A stretch of DNA of 7,792 nt from assembly GCA_002692605.1 (NCBI GenBank), contig NZLE01000029.1:41388-49179 (forward strand), in the 5' to 3' direction. The notes beneath the pieces are model-generated. The model was not told where the DNA came from and ran no database searches. It saw only the letters and a list, made by a program, of their open reading frames with translations. A program made the translations under genes and the position numbers. Positions 1-6,365 of the stretch are shown in pieces. This DNA comes from Opitutia bacterium. GTDB lineage: Bacteria; Verrucomicrobiota; Verrucomicrobiia; Opitutales; Seribacteraceae. Each line of letters starts with the position of its first letter. Positions within the stretch are counted from its first letter, which is position 1.

Positions 1-1638
1 TCTCCAACTGGAGTCACTTTCGGATACGGAGCCAAGTTCCCCTCCAAATATCAAAAAGCCATGTTCATCTTGGATTGGAGCTGGGGGAAAATCTACGCCG
101 TTCACATGAAACCGGATGGAAGCACATACACCGGTGTAAAGGAAACATTCATAACCGGTAGCCCTCTACCAGTAACGGATGCCATTATTCATCCCGAAGA
201 TGGTTCGATGTATTTTGCCATAGGCGGCAGAAGGGTGCAATCCGGACTCTATCGGGTTCGTTACGTCGGTGAAGAAAAAACCGATTTAGTTTCCGCTCGA
301 CCGCGTATCAATCAACTTGCCGAGCTGCGGCGCCAACTGGAAACCCTTCATGTCGGTGATGATCCGAAAGCTCTGGAGTCTGCATGGCCTCATATCGATC
401 ATGCGGACCGCTTCATCAGATGGGCGGCCCTTATGGCCATTCAGCGATTGCCGGTTGAGAAATGGGCGGCAAAAGCCCTCAATGAGAAAAATCCGGGGAA
501 ACGGACTTACGTTCTCCTATCTCTTGCCAAAGCTTCGGGCATTGATCCTTTTCATCGAAAGGAATCGGATCCCCCGGTCGATCTGCAGATGGGCAAAAGG
601 ATCATCCGTTCGCTGCTGCAAATCAATTGGGACGAGCTCAATTCAAGCGAGAGAATGGCAATGATCCGGGCCTACCAAGTTGCAATGGTGCGCTTCGGCA
701 AGCCGTCTCCCCAAACGTTGGAGAAAATCATCGTTCAACTGGATCCGCAATTCCCCTCCCAAAGTTTTGAGATGAACTGGCTGCTGTGTGAGACATTGTC
801 CTTTTTGGAGGCTCCATCCGTAGCCACAAAGGCAATGGCTCTCCTAAACGAGTCGCCCACTCAGGAAGAGCAAATGGAATACGCCCGGTCACTACGCACC
901 TTGAAAACTGGTTGGACTGACGAACTCCGGAAGCAGTATTTCAACTGGTTTCTCAAGGCGGCAAATTACCGAGGGGGAGCAAGTTTCTCTAAATTCATCG
1001 AATTCATCCGCACCGATGCAGTGGCCAGCTTAAGTCCCGAAAAGAAAGAGGATTTCGCCGGACTTCTCGCAAAGAAGGCAGTGCAGAAATCACCCGCTGA
1101 AACCATGGCCGAAGCCATGGCGGGCAGGACTTTCGTAAAAAATTGGGAAATGGAGGCGTTAAGCGAATCGGCATCCAAAGGGCTTAAGGAGCGAAATTTT
1201 GAAAGTGGGCGCAAGATGTTCGCTGCAGGAGGCTGTTTCGCTTGCCACCGATTTGGAAACCAAGGAGGAATGAACGGTCCTGACCTGACTGGCTCGGGCG
1301 GACGCTACTCCCCCCATGACCTACTTGAGCAAATCATCTATCCGAGTAAGGAAATCAACGAACAGTTCGTGCCCACTTTCGTAACTCTGAAAAGCGGCGA
1401 AGCTCTATCCGGTGTGGTAGTGAACCTCAATGGTGACCGGGTCACCTTAAACACCGATCTTTACAACCCGAACCAAAGAACCAGTGTTCTGCGAAAGGAA
1501 ATCCAAAGCATGGGCCCCTCCCCTGTCTCACCCATGCCCCCAGGTCTGCTCAATATGATGGAAAAGGATGAAATCATGGATCTGTTGGCTTACATACTCA
1601 GCGGAGGAGACCCTCAACACGACTTTTTCAAAAACTGA
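1..1638 (+). CDS. Heme-binding dehydrogenase-type protein, 3' part (propeller end, HEAT-like helices, c-type heme domain)
   Basis: The reading frame is open from base 1, so the gene is cut by the window edge; the ATG at 61 is internal. Numbering from base 1, residues 1-90 look like the last blades of a beta-propeller, with the HPEDGSMYFAIGGRRVQSGLYR stretch (residues about 64-84) typical of PVC-group 'membrane-bound dehydrogenase' proteins. Residues about 105-390 are helical and HEAT-like. Residues 412-416 are CFACH, a covalent heme c site, in the context GGCFACHRFGNQGG...GPDLTG. This is the Planctomycete/Verrucomicrobia heme-binding domain, and Met512 in SPMPPGLLN is a plausible axial heme ligand. 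The family is thought to act outside the cytoplasm, passing electrons from a propeller-type dehydrogenase to the heme; its substrate is unknown. The signal peptide would lie upstream. The stop is 6 bases before the metallopeptidase gene, suggesting co-transcription. The family call is firm; the enzymatic activity is not. Confidence 0.88.
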   Translation, partial: SPTGVTFGYGAKFPSKYQKAMFILDWSWGKIYAVHMKPDGSTYTGVKETFITGSPLPVTDAIIHPEDGSMYFAIGGRRVQSGLYRVRYVGEEKTDLVSARPRINQLAELRRQLETLHVGDDPKALESAWPHIDHADRFIRWAALMAIQRLPVEKWAAKALNEKNPGKRTYVLLSLAKASGIDPFHRKESDPPVDLQMGKRIIRSLLQINWDELNSSERMAMIRAYQVAMVRFGKPSPQTLEKIIVQLDPQFPSQSFEMNWLLCETLSFLEAPSVATKAMALLNESPTQEEQMEYARSLRTLKTGWTDELRKQYFNWFLKAANYRGGASFSKFIEFIRTDAVASLSPEKKEDFAGLLAKKAVQKSPAETMAEAMAGRTFVKNWEMEALSESASKGLKERNFESGRKMFAAGGCFACHRFGNQGGMNGPDLTGSGGRYSPHDLLEQIIYPSKEINEQFVPTFVTLKSGEALSGVVVNLNGDRVTLNTDLYNPNQRTSVLRKEIQSMGPSPVSPMPPGLLNMMEKDEIMDLLAYILSGGDPQHDFFKN

Positions 1639-1644
1639 AGCTCC

Positions 1645-2865
1645 ATGAACCAAGGTTCGCTTGCGCATTCTTCTTTGTTTTTCGTTGCAACTGCTCTTCT
1701 AAGCCAATCCTTGTCCTTTTCGCAATCGGATGGCTTTCACGTCACGAGCGTTCCGACCGAAGTTCGACGGCATTTGGGTTTGTCGGACTTTTATCAAAAA
1801 CGGGTGGAGGTTGGGAATTTCTCGGTTTTGGGATCAAACGGAGTTTCGGACTTCGCATTGAAAGAAGCCGCTTTTCTAATTCATCAAATGGTGGGAGGGA
1901 AATACGAATTGCTCTCAACCCTGAACCAGAACAAGACGCGCTTTGCGGTGATGGCCCGCAATGAGTTCACCACCGACGTCCCCGAGCATTCCGATTTACA
2001 CCCATCACTCTACTGGGACCGCAGGGCTCGCGGTCTAGGGGCCACTCCATCCCGCCCAGCGGTTAGCTGTGGAGAGGAAAACCTCCTCTGTATCGACGGA
2101 GATCCTTACGATACGGAAAACATTCTCATTCACGAATTCGCTCATGCTCTTCATGAAATGGCAATCAAAACTCTCTTTCCCCAATTTCAAGCTGAACTGG
2201 ACGAGTGCTTCCGTTTGGCCATCGAAGAAAAAATCTGGGAGGGAACCTACGCCTCAATCAATTCCGCCGAGTATTGGGCGGAGTGCGTACAATCGTGGTT
2301 TGACACCAACAGGGAAAACGACAATGACCATGGAAGGATCAATACCCGTGAGGAATTGATTGCGAACGATCCCAGAATTACCCGTCTGATCCGGAGATAT
2401 CTGGGCGAAAACCAATGGCGTTACCAAAAGCCTCATCAGCGAAAAACGAAGTGCAAGCATTTGGAGGGTTTCGACTCGGGCAAGGAAAAAGCCTTCGAAT
2501 GGCCCGATCAGCTCGTTCAATGGAAAGAGAAATTTGAGCAAGGCAAGGTGAGTCTGGCTCCTCCAGGCTCTGCTGAAATCATTTTGATCGACCCGAGGGA
2601 AGCAAAGGTCCTCAAATCGAACTTTTCCCGAAAGAGGTGCAGGCTCTACGTTCATAACCTGAGCGAGCAGACCATTGCCCTCGAATGGATCGATTTCGAG
2701 GGTAAGGCCAAGCAGACCAAAACCTTAAGGAATCAAGACCATGCTGAAATCAATACTTTCACCGGACACGTTTGGGAAATAAGAAACGTTCAAAAAGACA
2801 AAGTCGTCGGTCGATTTGTCATGCCGGAGAACAAATCCGCCGAACTCAACGTCACTGACAGATAA
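1645..2865 (+). CDS. Secreted zinc metallopeptidase (lethal-factor-like) with C-terminal VHL-like beta domain
   Basis: This 406-residue protein begins with a hydrophobic segment (residues about 8-26) that looks like a Sec signal peptide. HEFAH at 163-167 is an HExxH zinc-peptidase motif. E209, in SAEYWAE, fits as the third zinc ligand of a gluzincin. Y202 lies seven residues before E209, the same spacing as catalytic Tyr728 and ligand Glu735 in anthrax lethal factor (M34/ATLF-like fold; comparison from memory). C142 and C149 could form a disulfide. After a basic linker (about 260-305), residues about 310-395 resemble the pVHL beta domain: W348, F351, G353, G374, H375 and W377 match W88, F91, G93, G114, H115 and W117 without gaps. 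The likely role is an extracytoplasmic protease whose C-terminal domain binds substrate or partner; the substrate is unknown. It is probably co-transcribed with the heme protein upstream. The ATG has no clear ribosome binding site. The peptidase class is well supported; activity is inferred. Confidence 0.85.
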   Translation: MNQGSLAHSSLFFVATALLSQSLSFSQSDGFHVTSVPTEVRRHLGLSDFYQKRVEVGNFSVLGSNGVSDFALKEAAFLIHQMVGGKYELLSTLNQNKTRFAVMARNEFTTDVPEHSDLHPSLYWDRRARGLGATPSRPAVSCGEENLLCIDGDPYDTENILIHEFAHALHEMAIKTLFPQFQAELDECFRLAIEEKIWEGTYASINSAEYWAECVQSWFDTNRENDNDHGRINTREELIANDPRITRLIRRYLGENQWRYQKPHQRKTKCKHLEGFDSGKEKAFEWPDQLVQWKEKFEQGKVSLAPPGSAEIILIDPREAKVLKSNFSRKRCRLYVHNLSEQTIALEWIDFEGKAKQTKTLRNQDHAEINTFTGHVWEIRNVQKDKVVGRFVMPENKSAELNVTDR

Positions 2866-2973
2866 GTGAATCATCGCTTTCCGTTCACCGATCGAAAATC
2901 CCAAGGCCATTCGGATTAAATTGTTAACAATCCTCATTGACCTTTGGCAACGCGTTCGGCACGATGGTAATTT
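2866..2973. promoter_or_regulatory. Intergenic region likely holding the promoter of the GntR-PSD1-DUF1501 unit
   Basis: This is the only gap of any size between genes in the window. It separates two tightly packed gene groups, so it is the natural place for a promoter. TTGACC at 2937-2942 resembles a -35 box, but no convincing -10 hexamer lies 16-18 bases downstream. The 12-bp palindrome at 2920-2931 sits just before it. A weak inverted repeat, GTGAA (2866-2870) and TTCAC (2884-2888), follows the peptidase stop codon but has no T-run, so it is not called as a terminator. Confidence 0.4.
2920..2931. promoter_or_regulatory. Perfect 12-bp palindrome, candidate operator for the adjacent GntR regulator
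   Basis: ATTGTTAACAAT reads the same on both strands and lies 42 bases before the GTG start of the GntR gene. It has the GT...AC half-site layout seen in FadR-subfamily operators, although the central TA does not follow the usual consensus strictly. GGATT (2913-2917) and AATCC (2929-2933) form an overlapping second inverted repeat. Autoregulation by the GntR protein is an inference from position and symmetry. Confidence 0.4.
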
Positions 2974-3576
2974 GTGCAATATGGTATCAAACACAATGAC
3001 CGAGAAAGCATTTGTGAGGCTTTGCGGAAGGATTTGCTGACCGGAAAATTTGATTTCGAACAGCCCATTCGAGAACAAAAGCTTGCCGAACGCTTCGGCA
3101 CCAGCCGAGGACCCGTACGCGATGCCCTCCTCCGCCTCACTCAAGAGGGAGTCTTGGTCTATGAGCCCAACAAGGGGGTTCGTGTAAGCTCTCCTCTTAC
3201 CGATGCGGAGAGAGACGTCGTCGTCTCCATGCGTTTGCGCTTGGAAAAGTTTTGTCTTGAAGCATTTATTCGGGACGCCAAGAAACATCACTTTCTCCAA
3301 CTTTCCTTTTTGCTTGAGCGGCTCAATTCAGCTTGTGAACGAGCCTCTTTGCCCGAAGTCGCCGAGTGCGACTTGGCTCTTCATCGCTATTGGGTCGCTC
3401 AAGCCTCTCCTCATTTGGAATCCTTGTGGTTAGGATTAAGTGTAAGAATGACCATGAAGTATTCCAGACTGTCCAATTACCGCCAAGTCATCGAAGAACA
3501 CAACAACGTCATACATGCCGTGATGGAGAAAGACGTGGAGAAGGCTCTTTTCTATCTCGAAGAAAACGTCATATGA
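2974..3576 (+). CDS. GntR-family transcriptional regulator, FadR/FCD subfamily
   Basis: This is a 200-residue DNA-binding regulator. Residues about 10-75 form a GntR winged helix: LTGKFDFEQPIREQKLAERFG, then the recognition helix TSRGPVRDALLRLTQEG (43-59), then the wing at EPNKGVRV. Residues about 78-200 are an all-helical FCD ligand-binding domain. Three of the four usual metal/ligand residues are visible as D133, H137 and H176. The fourth, normally a His 11 residues after the D187 position, is N198. GTG at 2974 is chosen as the start because TAA at 2968-2970 blocks the frame upstream and later starts would cut into the winged helix. At 200 residues it is slightly shorter than the usual 210-240. 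It starts 108 bases after the peptidase and ends 3 bases before the PSD1 gene, so it probably controls its own operon. FCD regulators commonly sense small carboxylates or sugar acids; this one's effector is unknown. Confidence 0.9.
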   Translation: MQYGIKHNDRESICEALRKDLLTGKFDFEQPIREQKLAERFGTSRGPVRDALLRLTQEGVLVYEPNKGVRVSSPLTDAERDVVVSMRLRLEKFCLEAFIRDAKKHHFLQLSFLLERLNSACERASLPEVAECDLALHRYWVAQASPHLESLWLGLSVRMTMKYSRLSNYRQVIEEHNNVIHAVMEKDVEKALFYLEENVI

Positions 3577-3579
3577 GGA

Positions 3580-6363
3580 ATGAAACGGCTTCTTTTTCCA
3601 TTCATCTCGCTTAGCTTCGCTTGCCTCCTCTCACAAGGAAACCCAAAGGAGGGAGAGCGACTCTTCTCCCTCAAGATTCACAGTCTGTTGGAGGCAAAAT
3701 GCTTCGCTTGCCACAGTCAGAAGGCTGGCAAGGTCAAAGGAGATCTGGAGTTGACGAGCCGTGAAAGCATGCTCTTTGGGGGTGAGACCAGCGATCGGGT
3801 TCTGATCCCAGGAGATCCGGACAAAAGCCTGCTCATGACGGCGATCGAATGGAAGGACGAGGAGTATGAAATGCCACCCAAGGAAAACGATCGTTTGTCC
3901 GTACAACAAATCGAGTGGTTTCGGAAATGGATCGAATTGGGAGCTCCTTGGCCGAACAAGTCGACCATAGACAGCTATTTGAAGGAAGAGCGGGCAAAAC
4001 CCGTCACTGATGAGGGCATTTTGGTCAAGACAAGTGGTGGTTTGTCCGAAGATTGGACCTACAGGCGTTACAAACCCGAGGACATGTGGGCCTTCCGCGC
4101 TCTCGAACGGCCCGAAGCGCCGATCCAAGGATTGAATCCCATAGATTCATTCGTTCGGGCAAAACTCAAACTGGAAAAGGTCAAACCTGCGCCCTCCGCT
4201 CATTTTCGGGACTTGGTCAAACGGGCTTACCTTGATCTGCATGGACTCCCTCCCACTCCCTATGAGATTTATCAGTTTCGATTGGCTTGGGATGAAAATC
4301 CTCAAAAGGCCTGGACCAATTTGATCGATGAATTATTGGACAGTCCGCACTTCGGCGAACGATCCGCTCAACATTGGCTGGACGTCGCCCGCTACGCTGA
4401 TACCGCCGGTCTGTCCAATGACTACGAGCGATCCAATATGTGGAGATATCGCGACTATGTGGCTCGCTCCTTCAATGAGGACAAAGCCTACGACCAGTTC
4501 ATAATCGAACAAATCGCAGGAGACGAGCTTTGGGAAAAACAACCGTCTGGGAAAAAGGATTCTCAATTGCTGGTAGCCACGTCCTTTCTGCGGATTGGCC
4601 CATGGGACCCGGCAATGGTTCTCAAACCGCAAGCCCGTCAATTGTACCTCGACGACGTCGTGAACTCCGTGGGACAAACCTTCCTGAGCACCACCATGCG
4701 ATGCTTCAAATGCCACGATCATAAGTTCGACCCCTTACCCACGAGAGACTATTACAGATTCTACGCCGCGTTTGCCGGAACTCAACTTGCCGAACGACCC
4801 GCGCCCTTCGCCAATAAGGAAAATCTGCTCGGTCTCAAAGAAGGCAAAGAATCCACCCAGCGTATGCTTGATTTCGCCAAGGAAAAATATCACTACCTTT
4901 TGAAAAAGCAGGAGGATGCCGCCAAGTCCTGGTACGAAGAGCGTGGCAAGGAATACCTCAGCGAAGACAAGCGCAGGAGTTTGCCGGACGAAGAGAAGCC
5001 TCCACGCTACGTTGGGCTTAGCCCAGTTGAGCAGGGCAGGCTCAAGGTTCGCAGGCAGGACGACTGGATTTGGACCCGCCGACTCGAACGCTACGAACCC
5101 CTCGCTCAGTCAGTCTACAATGGGCCCGTGCCCAAGTCCCTAAACGCGAAAAAAATGCGCATGCCGGGTAAAATTCCCGACACCCCCATACCCCCTTCCA
5201 ATATCCTTATGGGGGGAGCCTTGGAAGCGGTTGGCGAGCAGGTTAGACCCGGTGTCCTAAGTGCCCTTGGACTGGCAAGCTCCGATAACCCGAAGGAGCC
5301 TTATCTCGTAACTTCCGAAAATTCCGGAAGACGGTTGTCCCTCGCCAAATGGATTGCCCACCCCAAGAATCCTCTGACCGCTCGATCCATCGTCAACCGG
5401 GTATGGCAAAGGCATTTTGGGAAACCGTTGGCGGGTAATCCGAACAATTTCGGCGCCAAGGGGAAGAAACCCACCCACCCGAAGCTTTTGGACTGGTTGG
5501 CTGCGGACTTCGTTGAGAACGGATGGAAATTCAAGCGTTTGCACAAACAGATCATGCTCTCGGAAACCTATCGACAGGCAACGGAACATCCGGAGATAGA
5601 AAAACTCCGCAACCAAGATCCTGAAAATCATTTGCTTGCCTACCGTCTACCCCGCCGCCTCACGGCCGAGGAACTGCGGGACGGCATGCTCGTCAGTACC
5701 GGAGAACTGAACCGACAAGTCGGTGGCTTGCCGGTCATGCCCGAGATTAATATGGAGGTCGCCCTTCAACCAAGGATGATTCAATTCTCGCTTGCCCCCG
5801 CCTACCAGCCTTCGGTTAAACCGAAGGACAGAAACCGGCGAAGCCTCTACGCTTACCGGGTGCGTGGTCAACCCGATCCATTTCTTGAGCTCTTCAACCA
5901 GCCCAACCCCAATGATTCCTGCGAAGAACGAGTTTCCGAGTCCGTAACCCCGCAAGCTTTCACTCTTCTCAACAGCGATCTAATGAATGACCGAGCTACC
6001 GCTCTGGCCCTTCGAGCCCAAAGGGAATTCAAAGACCTTCGGATGCAGGTCAAGAGGGTCGTTCAATTGTCTTTTGGGCGAGTTCCGGATCAGAAAGAGT
6101 GGGATCGCCTCGAAGATTACGTCGAAAGGATGGATCAATACCACCTCGAGCATAAGCCCGAAAAGACAAGCTACCCGACCACGGTCACCCGTTCACTCGT
6201 CGAAGAGGCGACCGGTTTGCCTTTCGAATACGAGGAAATCCTACCCGCTTTCGAAAATTACCAATCCGACACGAAAGCTTATGAGGTCAGCTCAAAGACC
6301 AGAGCGCTCGCTGACTTGTGTCTGGTTCTTTTCAATACCAACGAATTCATGTACGTCTATTGA
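3580..6363 (+). CDS. PSCyt1-PSCyt2-PSD1 protein (DUF1549/DUF1553), exported heme-binding protein
   Basis: This 927-residue protein has an N-terminal signal peptide (MKRLLFPFISLSFACLLS). A planctomycete-type cytochrome c domain (PSCyt1) follows at about 30-126, with heme motif CFACH at 41-45 and the EMPP motif, in which M98 is a likely axial ligand. The PSCyt2/DUF1549 domain spans about 186-400, containing HFGERSAQHWLDVARYADT and a second CxxCH (CFKCH, 375-379). A charged, variable linker covers about 405-580. The PSD1/DUF1553 domain runs from about 585 to the end, with NPLTARSIVNRVWQRHFG, the FNQPNPNDSCEERVSESVTP region and the C-terminal LVLFNTNEFMYVY. This is the full, standard three-domain architecture. 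The protein should act outside the cytoplasm with two covalent hemes. The biochemical role of the family is not established; it nearly always pairs with a DUF1501 gene, as here. The ATG lies 3 bases after the regulator stop. GAGGA (3575-3579) touches the start codon, too close to be a normal ribosome binding site, so coupling to regulator translation is likely. Confidence 0.95.
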   Translation: MKRLLFPFISLSFACLLSQGNPKEGERLFSLKIHSLLEAKCFACHSQKAGKVKGDLELTSRESMLFGGETSDRVLIPGDPDKSLLMTAIEWKDEEYEMPPKENDRLSVQQIEWFRKWIELGAPWPNKSTIDSYLKEERAKPVTDEGILVKTSGGLSEDWTYRRYKPEDMWAFRALERPEAPIQGLNPIDSFVRAKLKLEKVKPAPSAHFRDLVKRAYLDLHGLPPTPYEIYQFRLAWDENPQKAWTNLIDELLDSPHFGERSAQHWLDVARYADTAGLSNDYERSNMWRYRDYVARSFNEDKAYDQFIIEQIAGDELWEKQPSGKKDSQLLVATSFLRIGPWDPAMVLKPQARQLYLDDVVNSVGQTFLSTTMRCFKCHDHKFDPLPTRDYYRFYAAFAGTQLAERPAPFANKENLLGLKEGKESTQRMLDFAKEKYHYLLKKQEDAAKSWYEERGKEYLSEDKRRSLPDEEKPPRYVGLSPVEQGRLKVRRQDDWIWTRRLERYEPLAQSVYNGPVPKSLNAKKMRMPGKIPDTPIPPSNILMGGALEAVGEQVRPGVLSALGLASSDNPKEPYLVTSENSGRRLSLAKWIAHPKNPLTARSIVNRVWQRHFGKPLAGNPNNFGAKGKKPTHPKLLDWLAADFVENGWKFKRLHKQIMLSETYRQATEHPEIEKLRNQDPENHLLAYRLPRRLTAEELRDGMLVSTGELNRQVGGLPVMPEINMEVALQPRMIQFSLAPAYQPSVKPKDRNRRSLYAYRVRGQPDPFLELFNQPNPNDSCEERVSESVTPQAFTLLNSDLMNDRATALALRAQREFKDLRMQVKRVVQLSFGRVPDQKEWDRLEDYVERMDQYHLEHKPEKTSYPTTVTRSLVEEATGLPFEYEEILPAFENYQSDTKAYEVSSKTRALADLCLVLFNTNEFMYVY
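5183..5215. repeat. 8-bp perfect inverted repeat inside the PSD1 gene linker
   Basis: CCCCCATA (5183-5190) pairs perfectly with TATGGGGG (5208-5215) across a 17-base loop. A second C-run at 5191-5195 could compete for the same G-run. It lies in the poorly conserved stretch between the DUF1549 and DUF1553 domains (DTPIPPSNILMGG). No function is known, and it may simply reflect Pro and Gly codon choice. Confidence 0.45.
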
Positions 6364-6365
6364 TA

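Noticed and set aside
1103..1120. CCATGGC-CGAA-GCCATGG hairpin in the heme-protein gene
   Set aside because: The 7-bp stem arises from two near-identical codon groups encoding the Met-Ala-Glu-Ala-Met-Ala stretch; there is no sign of function beyond coding.
2866..2888. GTGAA/TTCAC inverted repeat as a terminator for the first operon
   Set aside because: The stem is only 5 bp with a 13-base loop and no T-run follows.
2725..3300. 191-codon open frame on the minus strand spanning the gap and the GntR gene
   Set aside because: It runs antisense to the peptidase end and to a clear GntR winged helix, and its translation shows no recognisable domain or signal. It is a shadow of the real genes.
3615..3712. 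Repeated 11-mer CTTCGCTTGCC (3615-3625 and 3702-3712)
   Set aside because: One copy encodes FAC in the signal peptide and the other FAC in the heme motif; shared codons explain the match.
6318..6365. GTG at 6318 as an upstream start for the DUF1501 gene
   Set aside because: It would overlap the conserved end of PSD1 and add 16 residues before the Arg-Arg export motif. ATG 6366 gives the usual N-terminus for this family.
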